15,123 nt of DNA from UBA1723 sp045641065 (GCA_045641065.1 JAZUGF010000158.1:1-15123); one strand, 5' to 3'; positions 1 to 8,487 are shown, numbered from the stretch's first letter. Made by a program: numbers and translations. The notes: generated by a model from the sequence alone, not told the origin.

Positions 1-387
1 CAAAAGGAAATGGCAGAGAGAATGGCCGCCAAGGAAGGCAGCAAGACTTACGGCATTTTGAGCGTCTTGATGCAGGCTTGGTACGATATTGACTATTTGA
101 TTACCGTTCACGAAAATGTGTTCAATCCGCCGCCAAAGGTGAAATCGGCAGTCATCAAGATGAGGCGCAACGCCACCGCCGACTTGGGCTGCGATGAAAA
201 ACTTTTCGTGACCATCGTAAAGCAATCCTTCAACCAGCGCCGCAAGACCATGCGCAACTCGCTTCGTTCATTGCTTCGACCGGAAATCATTGAAAATGAA
301 GTCTTTGACAAACGCCCCGAACAGCTTTCGGTGAGAGAATTCATCGATTTGACGAATTTGATTGGGGAAAATGCTAATTTTGCATAG
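1..387 (+). CDS. rsmA: RsmA/KsgA 16S rRNA dimethyladenosine transferase, C-terminal part
   Basis: The reading frame is open from base 1 and ends with TAG at 385-387, so about 128 C-terminal residues are present and the start lies outside the window. The family dimethylates two adjacent adenines in the 3'-terminal hairpin of 16S rRNA late in 30S assembly, using S-adenosylmethionine. The visible part covers the end of the catalytic domain and the small helical C-terminal domain. Family hallmarks are the segment KTYGILSVLMQA, the motif VFNPPPKVKSAVIKM, and the C-terminal FNQRRKTMRNSL. The SAM-binding and catalytic motifs lie upstream and cannot be checked. The first ATG (base 10) is internal and is not the start. 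No convincing intrinsic terminator follows immediately; a palindrome lies 45 bp downstream. Identification is secure from the conserved motifs. Confidence 0.95.
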   Translation, partial: QKEMAERMAAKEGSKTYGILSVLMQAWYDIDYLITVHENVFNPPPKVKSAVIKMRRNATADLGCDEKLFVTIVKQSFNQRRKTMRNSLRSLLRPEIIENEVFDKRPEQLSVREFIDLTNLIGENANFA

Positions 388-431
388 AATTAATGCACGA
401 CAAAAGAAATCAGCATTCCCATTGGTTTTAG

Positions 432-457
432 AATTGTGCAAACGTGTTTGCATAATT
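432..457. repeat. 26-bp imperfect palindrome downstream of rsmA
   Basis: The arms TGCAAAC (437-443) and GTTTGCA (446-452) flank a GT centre, and the symmetry extends outward through AATT on each side with one G/T exception. As DNA it resembles an operator-like dyad. As RNA it would form a 6-bp stem with a 4-nt loop, but no T-tract follows, so it is a poor terminator on either strand. The function is unknown. It sits between rsmA and the structured RNA at 576-786. Confidence 0.5.
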
Positions 458-575
458 TGACATGAAGAAATAATGAGAAATAGAAACCCAAAAAGAATTG
501 TTTAACCTACAAAACGGAAAATAACAGACAAAAATAAGAATTAATTAAAATACTATAAAACAAAGCATTAGCTAT

Positions 576-786
576 TATTCGCGTTCAAAACAAAAAAGCC
601 TGAGAAACTGATTTGATTTGAAAATCGGATAGCAATGTTCACGGAGACGCTTGATTGCGACTCCGCATCTCTACTTATATATGTTGATGCTCGCACCGTT
701 AGGATGTGGGCTTCTATAAGTAGAGGCGGGGTTTCTTCTCAGGCTTCCCCGTGAACGCGAGTAGAAAGGTCCGCACCTTTCTTTTT
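576..786 (+). ncRNA. 6S-like regulatory RNA (putative)
   Basis: This segment has no credible ORF but strong nested pairing on the plus strand. An outer helix pairs 576-587 with 752-763 (12 bp, one G-U). A second helix pairs 598-605 with 737-744 (8 bp). A long distal hairpin pairs 659-666 with 726-733 and 669-679 with 715-725, with a 2-nt bulge at 667-668 and an apical loop at about 680-714. Between the inner and distal stems is a large single-stranded bubble, mainly 606-658. This shape, the length of about 200 nt and the intrinsic terminator at the end match 6S RNA, which binds housekeeping RNA polymerase as an open-promoter mimic. They may also match the Bacteroidales-1 RNA class, which is recalled here and not searched. 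The 5' end is uncertain: a weak -7-like box (TAGCTATT, 569-576) would place the start at about 580. An alternative helix, 637-644 with 749-756, competes with the outer helix. Another structured RNA is possible. Confidence 0.5.
764..786 (+). terminator. Intrinsic terminator of the 6S-like RNA
   Basis: A perfect 7-bp stem, GAAAGGT (764-770) with ACCTTTC (775-781), has a 4-nt loop and is followed directly by five T residues (782-786). It marks the 3' end of the structured RNA upstream. Confidence 0.85.
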
Positions 787-863
787 GCCGATATGAGATT
801 GATAGTAGTGCGAAAATAGTACGAAATTCATCACATAAACCAAGATTAAACAATTCATCTTTC

Positions 864-892
864 AAAGCCATCGAAAAATCGATGGCTTTTGT
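864..892 (+). terminator. Second intrinsic terminator-like hairpin
   Basis: An 11-bp perfect stem pairs 864-874 with 879-889 around a 4-nt A loop. The plus-strand 3' side ends in TTTTGTT, a short U-run. It could be a backup terminator for the 6S-like RNA or end a short unrecognised transcript from 787-863. No gene is visible in those 77 bases. Confidence 0.6.
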
Positions 893-923
893 TATAAATT
901 GTTTCTTGATACAAAATTCAAAT

Positions 924-961
924 TGCCATTTTGAAAAATGCATCAAAAATTCAAAATGGCA
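924..961. repeat. 12-bp inverted repeat with 14-nt loop
   Basis: TGCCATTTTGAA (924-935) is the exact reverse complement of 950-961. Each arm is followed by a similar run of A residues, so the two halves also look like a degenerate direct repeat. The repeat lies between the plus-strand terminator at 864-892 and the minus-strand terminator at 979-1010. A transcript-end hairpin is plausible, but no function can be assigned. Confidence 0.6.
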
Positions 962-978
962 TTTTGAAAATCGTAAGA

Positions 979-1010
979 TAATAAAAGCCACCTCATTTCT
1001 TCGGTGGCTT
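979..1010 (-). terminator. Intrinsic terminator of the giant secreted-protein gene
   Basis: Read on the minus strand, an 8-bp perfect stem (985-992 with 1003-1010) is followed by TTATTATC. It begins 7 bp after the TAA stop at 1017-1019, the expected position for a terminator of that gene. Confidence 0.75.
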
Positions 1011-1016
1011 CTTATT

Positions 1017-4000
1017 TTACCTCAACAGCGTAAAATGGCCTGAATATACCTTATCTATATCCTGAATATTGATTTCATACCAATAGTCAGTTGTCGGCAT
1101 CTTACTTCCATTGTAATTACCATCCCAGTCGTCATTGTCTCCTGCCTTATACCTAGCAAGAATTCTACCCCATCGGTCAAAAATTGTCACTTCTGCATCT
1201 GGATATCCGTCGGCCAAACCTTCGACCACAAATTTTTCATTCTCTCCATCTCCATTTGGAGTGATGAAGTATGGTATGATGATAGCTGGTGTATTAACAA
1301 CGAAATTTCTCTCCGACTTGCATCCATATCTGTCTACAACCGTAAGTGTATGTTTCGCATAAGAAAGTCCACTACGGCGATTATTGTCGACGTCCGGATC
1401 ATCAATTTTTCCGTCTATGATATACTTATAAGGTCCAGCATCGTTACTGTCGTCAATCTGAAATTCTACCGTCCTATGTGTTATTGAATCAACCTGTGTC
1501 ACAACTGGCAAAGGAGTGACCTCAACAGTCTTGTCGACATCTATCTCACACAAGCCTCTTGTCATGTGAAGCGAGAACACTGCTGACCCAGCCTCTGGAA
1601 CAAGTGAGATAATGGCATCACTGAATTTAGTTTTCTCGTATACCCACTCGTATTTATCTGCCCTATATGAAGATGCGTCAAGAGTTAAATTATCAAACTC
1701 GCATATCTGAGACGATGCTTTAATGCTTCCCTCAAATGGTTTATGTACTTCAACAGGAATAAAGAATGGAACAGCAGCACAATGCTGATTCTTAGCTATT
1801 ACCTTGTATTGTCTAACAATAGGTGCTACCCCTGTACCATCGTAAACTGGAGTGAATGTCGCTCCTGTCATGTTTCCAGAAACTTCTCCTTCTGGATTAT
1901 CACTCCAATCAAGTTCCTCTACATATGCATTAGGTGTAACATCTACTGTGACCGACGCTTCTCCATCTCCACAAACTGGAGAAACAAGAGTGTGTGTCAA
2001 ATTAACAGGCTCATACACTTTCATTTGAAGCGGAGCAGGAAGTGTCACTTTCTGGTTACCAGCATCAGAATTATAAGTATATGTCACATTGTATGTAGCG
2101 TCTGATCTAGGACTTATTTCTGCCACTAATTTTCCATCCTTATTCTGAAAAGTCAAGTTTTTGTGACTTCCATTTGCAACGGTTTCAGTCACAACAATGA
2201 GAGGATCAGGATGTAAAATATTTCCTGTACCTGTTGTATCAATGATAAGTTGGTGAGTCTCACCCTTACACATGTAATTCTCATCAAGTTCTGCTGTCAT
2301 TTTTAGTCTGGCTTCCACCAACACTACGATATCAGTGTCTGCTTTACAATATAAATCATTTTTAGCAGTCACATGAATATTATAATCACGAGTCACTGCA
2401 GGAATAGTCAACGATGTTCCACTATTTGAGTAACCAGTCCACTCTACTCCATCTGCAATATCAGTTGGGGAAGCAGGTGTAGTGAATCCAACATTAATAG
2501 AAAGAGGTTCTCCGTTAATCACTTCGTATTTATCCTTGAATGATGTCTTGTTAAATTTAGCATAAGGTTTTACGACAAGTGGATCTCCGTTATCTATTAA
2601 TCCATCAAATCTACATCCTTCACTAAATAGAGAGAATGAATACACACCACTATCAGAAACTTTGGCAGCATCAAGTGCTAAACTTGTTCCTGTCTCATTT
2701 GGAATCTTCCTTCCATTAAGTTGCCATTCAATTATTGTATTGGAAGGCCCTTTTAGATCAACTATTTGAGCCCACCATTCCTCATTCTCACAGATTGTCA
2801 AAACAGAATTATTAGACTTAGCACTAACACTCTTGTCAACAATCTTAAATGAGAATTTTGTAGGACATTCGTTAATATACGACACGGTGTAGTTTCCGGC
2901 TCCGAGGTTTTCCAATTTTGTAGTTCCAGCAGTCTCATTAGAGAATGTACCAGAACCTGTTTCTGTTCCAGACAAAGTATATGAACCACCATTCTTATTG
3001 ACCACGTCAGACAAGTCTACAGTAACATCTCCTCCACAAGAGTTGAATGACAAGTTGTTTGCAGAAATCACATCTGACAATGGCTTTGAATTGTTAGGTT
3101 CTGTGAACTTTATGTTTCCTTCAAGATGACCATCTCCTACGACAATTTCCTTATCAGCCTTTACGCTACAAGCCGCACTTGAGACCTCCACCGTCACTTT
3201 CATCAAATCACCAGGATTATTAAGTCCGGCAGATCCAGTGTTATATGAATCCGTTTTTGACTTAGTATTATTCAAGTTATTTGACCAAGAATACTTAAGA
3301 TCGGATTCTGCAAGGCCACCTCCTAATGTAAGTTCAAGGCCAAAATCAACCCCTACATTTGGACAAGTCTTATCTTCTCCTGTAATTTTAGCCTTCAACT
3401 CATGAAAAACTACATTAAGAGTTTCTTCTCCAGACGAACAAGTCTGCTCATCCGCCTCTCCTTTATTGATAACATACGACCCAATCACCTTATACACTCC
3501 GGCTTCTTTCACATCTTCAGGATCGGCTATCAAAGATCCATTATCAAAGTGAACTTCACAATCCTCAATACTTATATTGAACATCTTTTTCAAATTCTGA
3601 CTTTCACCCAAACACTTTGGAGCAGTTTCAACAGCTGTAAGTTTAGGATTTGAGTAGACGGTCACAGTCAACGATACAGGTGCACTCTCTGCTGCAGGAT
3701 TGGATTTCAAACGTTGACGTACATGATAAATGTATTTCTTCGTTTTCTCAGTTGCAGATGCTTTCTGATTAGAAGGCGACAACTCAATCTTGCTAAACTC
3801 AAGAGATTCATCAATAGTACCGTCATCTTTACTTTTATACCAAACCAACTCAAAGTCAGACGCTGGATTTCCTCCATCAACACCATTTGTCGTTGCCACA
3901 AGAGTATCTTTCAATAATGGAGAATTCTCACATACTGAAATATCTTTTACTATTGGTGCAGGGTAACCAGAAACAATGATTGAAACTGGCACAAATGCAC

Positions 4001-7000
4001 TTTCACAACCAAGCTCATTTACCTGCTTAATCTTATATGGTTTTGTCAAGTTTCCGTACAAACCAACTACTTCAGCTGGAGTTGGAGTTGCTGCAGCCTC
4101 ATCTATAGGTCCAGTTTCATTATCATTATACCATACGATCTTACAATTTGCATCATAAACAATAGCATTTGGTGCTTTTAGTGTTGGTTTTAATGCATTT
4201 CCGCTCTCCACTTCTGTTTTCAAATATGTGATAGGGCTTGCAGTTGGATTAGCGACACTCTGTACAGTCACCTTAAACTCCGTCATGTTTCCACGACAGC
4301 CTGTCTTCAAATCATTCAATGCATACCAGAATGATTTTGGTGATTCTCCTTGCGTCACATTTCCGACGACAGGTTCTTGAATAGAGTTTGCTCTAACTGA
4401 ATCAGCACCGTCGTACCAATCTATTTTGAAACCTTCAATAGTCATTTTCGGTTCATCCTCTGCCTTCAATGTTCCTTCGCAGAACTCCTTAGGATATGCC
4501 AATGTATCTGTAGGAAGTTTTCCCGCAACGACGTGGATACTATCCCATCTCCAGCACACCTTTCCATCTTCATTAGGGAATTCCTTATCCTGCACCAACA
4601 GATAATACCAATCGGCATCATCCCACTTCACATTATACGAAGAGACGCGATTAGCAGATCCAGGACCTGCAACTCCAGATGCATCCTTAGAACCTTTATG
4701 CCACGACGCTACATACTGGCGAGGCTCATTATTAGTTCCTGCACTGATACCCATAGCACTTGGATTAGCAGGCATAAACTTCTCTGTAGTAAGATTAGCA
4801 ACGTCGCCAGGACAAAGAATCACTTCTTTCTCTTGATTAGCATTTGTAGGAATTGTAGACGAATCAACTAATTTTATCAAAGCCTTCTCTACCGGTTCAC
4901 ATGCGTCACAATTCATTGCAACTTCAACAGGAATAGTAGAGAATGAGACATTTCTACATGGGCTCATCTCGTCCAACGTCTCCCATAATGCACGCTGATC
5001 CTTTAGATAATTGAACTCTCCAATCACAACACGGAATCGGACTTTTTGATTTTTTTCAACACCAGTGAAAGCGAAATGAGTTGCAGGATTTTGAATAGGA
5101 TATTCATCCTCATCCTGAACTTCTCCTAAATCGTTCCAATCTTCGCTTGGATCAAATGATGGATCACTTGGATCTTTGTATGTATACTGGAAAAGATATC
5201 CAGCAACCGGTTTTTCAAAATATCCTTTGGCTCTAACCTGAGCTTTCAAGACAAGTTCATCTCCAGTACATAAATTCAACAAATCATTACTACTGCTCGA
5301 CGCTACAACCTCTACCTTTGGAGGAGTACAAACACGGAATGCAATGTCATCCAATGCGATATCTCCACGTTGAGCATCTTTATAATCATCTTCTTTACTG
5401 ATAATCTGGATCTTAACAGAATCAACACCTACTGGCAACTTAAATTCATAATTGTTTCTCGGCTCTACCCACCCCACTTTATCCAAAACGTAAGTGTCTT
5501 CAATAGGAGAACCATCAGCCATAATCACATCGTTTGTCTTAGCATCAACAAGGCGGACCTGAATAGTGGCATTAGTAGTAAATCCTGAATTTGGCTTTGT
5601 GTTGATCGCACCTACAGCGGCAGAGAAGGAAATAAGACGCTCTGGACACAAATCCCTAATCACCTGTTCATAGACGACCTTGTCCAACCATCCGTCGCCC
5701 TTCATATCTATTTCCAAGAACGCTCCTCCCTTTTCACCTGATGCATCAAACATAGTAGCAGGATTATTGTAAGCGTTCTCAGTAGCAATTGCGTAAGCTC
5801 CTTTACGGAAATTTGTTCCCGAATACTTTAACTCCTTTGCAAATGCAGATCCATTATTCAACTGGTCATCAATACTATATCCGTGATTACCAGTTCCTAC
5901 CAATATTTCTTTTGCCTTGACAGTTTGCTCTTGTCCGTTTTTATCTACATAATAATATGTGTTACCAGAGAATCTTCCAAAATCATCCACATAAATATCA
6001 GTCAACGACATATAATTACCCGCTCCATCATCACAACACTCTCCCACCGATAATTTGTATGTTGAAGTGGATACACATCCATCAGGAGTAGTCACAGTAC
6101 AAGAAATAGTGTAATTATCTGGTTTTGGAGGAAAGAACATCATAGATTCATCCTCTGAAGATGCTCCGGAACTCGTTTCTTTCCAAGAATAAGTAGTTCC
6201 TTGTGGGAATTCTGAATTCAATCTCAAAACCGCAGGCATTTGTGGACATGGATTTCCCACAACTCTTATTACCGGTTCAAACTCACCTTCTATTCTTAAA
6301 TTATCCAATGCTAATGGACCGAAATCAGCATTTGTTCCTGCAAAATAGAATGTCACATCACCTGTATTGTCAGCCTTTGCAGTCAAAGTCAACGTTTGAG
6401 ACTCGCCCCACTCAAGCTTATTGGTTGTCTTTCTATTTCCTGCACCTCCAATCATTCCCATACCTCCAGGTTGGGATGTGCTTACGCTTAGCTGTGGAGC
6501 CGGTGCAGAAAAGGTTCCTGATCCGGTATAGCTTAACTTTCTTCCAAGCTTAATCTCTTTCACTTGATCTCTAGGATTGGTAACCCCTTCATTCATAATC
6601 TCCAACGCTCTTTCCAAATTATCGGGAGATAGAAGATTATACACGTCGACGGTAAGAGTGACGGTTGAACCTGGAGTTAATCCAGATACCGAATATGACA
6701 ATACGGATACATTCTGTCCATTACCATATAAGACAAACTGATTTGATCCACTTCCTTCGTTTAGATACGGACTGATTGTTCGTGGGTTAGCGACTATACC
6801 ACCGAAACCTTTATTGGTATTGCTAATGTTTTTTGTAAGGAAGTCGTCCCATTGGGCTGTCAAAGTAGCAGAAGAGGAGATGGTACTAGATGCCATTCCA
6901 ACAATTGTGGCAGCATCAACGCCAGAGGAGTAATCACATGATCCCCCACATTCGTTCTTTAGGAGCTTGTCTACGTCTTTATTAAACCACCCGTCTCCAT

Positions 7001-7136
7001 CATTGGATAACGACGGATTGAATAAAGAATTTGACGTTTCAAAATCGGACCCTCCAACAACACAACTGGCTGCAAAAGCCTCAACAGCATTTAATAATAC
7101 AATGCTGCATACCAGACTAAATATACTATTTCTCAT
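1017..7136 (-). CDS. Giant secreted multidomain protein with type B T9SS sorting domain
   Basis: This 2039-residue protein begins with a signal peptide (residues 1 to about 22, ending AFA before ASC). Two jelly-roll-like modules end in LALDNLRIEG (about residue 280) and IALDDIAFRV (about 595), a pattern typical of carbohydrate- or ligand-binding beta-sandwich modules. A long array of Ig-like/PKD-like beta modules follows, each with a characteristic Cys near its start (for example CPGDVA, CENSPLL, CLGESQN, CENEEWW, CKGETHQ). A SprB-like repeat lies near 1889-1950. The last 85 or so residues (from about 1955) are a CHU_C gliding-motility-associated domain: FITPNGDGEN, FDRWG, WDGNYNG, DYWYEI, GHFTLLR. 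Known CHU_C proteins are exported by the type IX secretion system and anchored or released at the cell surface. The precise role (adhesin, surface filament or matrix protein) is inferred. No catalytic motif was recognised and no PorP/SprF partner gene is adjacent. The start is ATG at 7134-7136, which gives the signal peptide directly. Confidence 0.88.
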   Translation of the reverse strand: MRNSIFSLVCSIVLLNAVEAFAASCVVGGSDFETSNSLFNPSLSNDGDGWFNKDVDKLLKNECGGSCDYSSGVDAATIVGMASSTISSSATLTAQWDDFLTKNISNTNKGFGGIVANPRTISPYLNEGSGSNQFVLYGNGQNVSVLSYSVSGLTPGSTVTLTVDVYNLLSPDNLERALEIMNEGVTNPRDQVKEIKLGRKLSYTGSGTFSAPAPQLSVSTSQPGGMGMIGGAGNRKTTNKLEWGESQTLTLTAKADNTGDVTFYFAGTNADFGPLALDNLRIEGEFEPVIRVVGNPCPQMPAVLRLNSEFPQGTTYSWKETSSGASSEDESMMFFPPKPDNYTISCTVTTPDGCVSTSTYKLSVGECCDDGAGNYMSLTDIYVDDFGRFSGNTYYYVDKNGQEQTVKAKEILVGTGNHGYSIDDQLNNGSAFAKELKYSGTNFRKGAYAIATENAYNNPATMFDASGEKGGAFLEIDMKGDGWLDKVVYEQVIRDLCPERLISFSAAVGAINTKPNSGFTTNATIQVRLVDAKTNDVIMADGSPIEDTYVLDKVGWVEPRNNYEFKLPVGVDSVKIQIISKEDDYKDAQRGDIALDDIAFRVCTPPKVEVVASSSSNDLLNLCTGDELVLKAQVRAKGYFEKPVAGYLFQYTYKDPSDPSFDPSEDWNDLGEVQDEDEYPIQNPATHFAFTGVEKNQKVRFRVVIGEFNYLKDQRALWETLDEMSPCRNVSFSTIPVEVAMNCDACEPVEKALIKLVDSSTIPTNANQEKEVILCPGDVANLTTEKFMPANPSAMGISAGTNNEPRQYVASWHKGSKDASGVAGPGSANRVSSYNVKWDDADWYYLLVQDKEFPNEDGKVCWRWDSIHVVAGKLPTDTLAYPKEFCEGTLKAEDEPKMTIEGFKIDWYDGADSVRANSIQEPVVGNVTQGESPKSFWYALNDLKTGCRGNMTEFKVTVQSVANPTASPITYLKTEVESGNALKPTLKAPNAIVYDANCKIVWYNDNETGPIDEAAATPTPAEVVGLYGNLTKPYKIKQVNELGCESAFVPVSIIVSGYPAPIVKDISVCENSPLLKDTLVATTNGVDGGNPASDFELVWYKSKDDGTIDESLEFSKIELSPSNQKASATEKTKKYIYHVRQRLKSNPAAESAPVSLTVTVYSNPKLTAVETAPKCLGESQNLKKMFNISIEDCEVHFDNGSLIADPEDVKEAGVYKVIGSYVINKGEADEQTCSSGEETLNVVFHELKAKITGEDKTCPNVGVDFGLELTLGGGLAESDLKYSWSNNLNNTKSKTDSYNTGSAGLNNPGDLMKVTVEVSSAACSVKADKEIVVGDGHLEGNIKFTEPNNSKPLSDVISANNLSFNSCGGDVTVDLSDVVNKNGGSYTLSGTETGSGTFSNETAGTTKLENLGAGNYTVSYINECPTKFSFKIVDKSVSAKSNNSVLTICENEEWWAQIVDLKGPSNTIIEWQLNGRKIPNETGTSLALDAAKVSDSGVYSFSLFSEGCRFDGLIDNGDPLVVKPYAKFNKTSFKDKYEVINGEPLSINVGFTTPASPTDIADGVEWTGYSNSGTSLTIPAVTRDYNIHVTAKNDLYCKADTDIVVLVEARLKMTAELDENYMCKGETHQLIIDTTGTGNILHPDPLIVVTETVANGSHKNLTFQNKDGKLVAEISPRSDATYNVTYTYNSDAGNQKVTLPAPLQMKVYEPVNLTHTLVSPVCGDGEASVTVDVTPNAYVEELDWSDNPEGEVSGNMTGATFTPVYDGTGVAPIVRQYKVIAKNQHCAAVPFFIPVEVHKPFEGSIKASSQICEFDNLTLDASSYRADKYEWVYEKTKFSDAIISLVPEAGSAVFSLHMTRGLCEIDVDKTVEVTPLPVVTQVDSITHRTVEFQIDDSNDAGPYKYIIDGKIDDPDVDNNRRSGLSYAKHTLTVVDRYGCKSERNFVVNTPAIIIPYFITPNGDGENEKFVVEGLADGYPDAEVTIFDRWGRILARYKAGDNDDWDGNYNGSKMPTTDYWYEINIQDIDKVYSGHFTLLR

Positions 7137-7182
7137 AATGTCTTACATTCAATATAATAATATATATAATAATGTGTTAGTA

Positions 7183-7190
7183 CAAATTTA
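7183..7190 (-). promoter_or_regulatory. Putative Bacteroidota -7 box for the giant secreted-protein gene
   Basis: On the minus strand these bases read TAAATTTG, an exact match to TAnnTTTG. The box lies about 46 bp upstream of the ATG, giving a leader of roughly 40 nt. A clear TTTG-type -33 element was not seen, so the call rests on the -7 box and its position. Confidence 0.45.
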
Positions 7191-7281
7191 AATTGAATGC
7201 GCGTTTTCTAGATTGATGCACCTAAAGTAGTATTTTTTTTCATATCTTATTCACTTTTATCACTTTTTATTCAAAAAACTA

Positions 7282-7289
7282 TAATTTTG
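7282..7289 (+). promoter_or_regulatory. Putative Bacteroidota -7 box for the polysaccharide lyase gene
   Basis: TAATTTTG matches TAnnTTTG exactly and lies 33 bp upstream of the ATG at 7323. It faces away from the box at 7183-7190, so the 186-bp spacer appears to carry two divergent promoters about 95 bp apart. No distinct -33 element is visible. Confidence 0.5.
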
Positions 7290-7322
7290 CAACTGTGAAG
7301 TTTATATTTTCACCATTTTGCA

Positions 7323-8399
7323 ATGAAAACTACAACACTATTCGCATCACTTGCCATCTCTGTTTCTATTTCTGCAGAGACCTTATCATACACCAGTTTC
7401 AAATCAGCAGAAGCCGGCAAACCGTTTATGCTTGAGAATTGGAAACAAGTAGGATTCCAATCTGGGTCTTGGGACAATGGTTTGGAAAACAGAACACTAA
7501 TTGACACTACATATTATAAATCAGATGGCAAATCTCTACGAGTTGAATATACACAAGGAGGTGTTGGTCCATCAGAGACAGGAGCTCAAGTAGAGTTGAA
7601 AATCACTCCACGTGATGAAGCATACATGTCATATTGGATGCGATTCTCCGACAATTTCAGTTTTGGAACAACAAACAAAGGTGGAAAATTACCTGGATTG
7701 AGTGGAGGCAGCAACTGTTCAGGAGGCGATTCATGTGATGGAACAAACGGATTTTCTGCACGATTCATGTGGAGAAAAGAAGGAAATATTGTGTTATATC
7801 TATACCACATGGACAAGCCATCAAAATGGGGTGAAGATTATCAGTTGAAATATCCAGATGGAAGTGATGTAGTGTTTGAAAGAGGCAAATGGTACAAGAT
7901 TGAGGAAAGAGTAAAAATCAATTCTTCTGGAGATGCTCACGACGGTGAAGTCCAGGCTTGGGTGGATGGCAAAGAGGTGCTATCGATTAACGGACTTAGA
8001 TTCACTACAAATGGAGACAACGTTGATAAATTATACTTTTCTACATTCCATGGTGGCAACGACCAAACATGGGTTCCAACTGAGACTTGCCACATCTGGT
8101 ATGACGACATCCGAATTGGCACTGACCGTGAAGAAGTGACTGCTGTTGAGCCAGTCGGTCCAGCAGAAGTGCCAAGTGACATGTTCCTAGTTTATAGGAA
8201 AGGAAGTAAAGTTGTAATTGTAGCAGACAATATCATAAAAGAAGTTGTGGTGCTAAAAGCGAATGGAAAATTGAAGACATTCAGTGATCCCAAAGTAATT
8301 GACAACCGTTGGGAATTCACATTACATTCTAAAGAGCCGTTGATAATACAGGTAGAGACAATTGATGGAAAAAAGATGACGCAGAAGTTGATTTATTGA
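7323..8399 (+). CDS. Secreted PL14-type polysaccharide lyase with probable T9SS C-terminal domain
   Basis: This 358-residue protein has a signal peptide at about residues 1-19. Residues about 20-268 form one beta-sandwich domain of the polysaccharide lyase 14 type, whose known members cleave alginate or other glucuronic/mannuronic acid polymers by beta-elimination. The family motif KGGKLPGL is present (K119, K122), as is GFSARFMW with S145 and R147, then YLYH with Y159 and Y161. The Ser-x-Arg and Tyr-x-Tyr spacing agrees with the catalytic set described, as recalled, for the abalone/sea-hare PL14 enzymes. C132 and C138 could form a disulfide in the loop between the Lys and Ser motifs. Residues about 275-358 form a separate beta-rich tail ending KLIY that resembles a type A T9SS sorting domain. 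The gene is divergent from the giant CHU_C protein. The substrate is not determined, and the tail could instead be an accessory domain. Confidence 0.75.
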   Translation: MKTTTLFASLAISVSISAETLSYTSFKSAEAGKPFMLENWKQVGFQSGSWDNGLENRTLIDTTYYKSDGKSLRVEYTQGGVGPSETGAQVELKITPRDEAYMSYWMRFSDNFSFGTTNKGGKLPGLSGGSNCSGGDSCDGTNGFSARFMWRKEGNIVLYLYHMDKPSKWGEDYQLKYPDGSDVVFERGKWYKIEERVKINSSGDAHDGEVQAWVDGKEVLSINGLRFTTNGDNVDKLYFSTFHGGNDQTWVPTETCHIWYDDIRIGTDREEVTAVEPVGPAEVPSDMFLVYRKGSKVVIVADNIIKEVVVLKANGKLKTFSDPKVIDNRWEFTLHSKEPLIIQVETIDGKKMTQKLIY

Positions 8400-8420
8400 T
8401 GCATACATTCAACATTTCTA

Positions 8421-8453
8421 ATTCAGCATTCATCATTTAGCATTTAGCATTAT
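8421..8453. repeat. Short degenerate tandem repeat upstream of rnpB
   Basis: Two exact CATTTAG units (8434-8440 and 8441-8447) are flanked by looser copies of CATTnA-type sequence on both sides. The repeat sits between the lyase stop codon and the rnpB promoter, a spacer with no visible intrinsic terminator. It is probably low-complexity intergenic DNA, with no function assigned. Confidence 0.5.
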
Positions 8454-8473
8454 TATATATCCCCGAAAAAGTG

Positions 8474-8481
8474 TAATTTTG
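8474..8481 (+). promoter_or_regulatory. Putative -7 box of the rnpB promoter
   Basis: TAATTTTG matches TAnnTTTG exactly and ends 6 bp before the first base of the predicted P1 helix at 8488. This spacing fits transcription starting at or next to the mature 5' end of RNase P RNA. No clear -33 element is seen. Confidence 0.65.
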
Positions 8482-8487
8482 CAGTTC

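Noticed and set aside
598..757. SRP 4.5S RNA or tmRNA
   Set aside because: The conserved SRP tetraloop region and the tmRNA ends and tag frame are absent. The shape fits 6S RNA better.
671..991. 106-residue minus-strand ORF
   Set aside because: It overlaps the 6S-like RNA, two terminators and the 924-961 inverted repeat. Its repetitive Phe-rich start comes from the inverted repeat, and it resembles no protein family.
1743..2105. 120-residue plus-strand ORF and other plus-strand ORFs inside 1017-7136
   Set aside because: They run antisense to the giant protein, have no family resemblance, and are explained by its codon usage.
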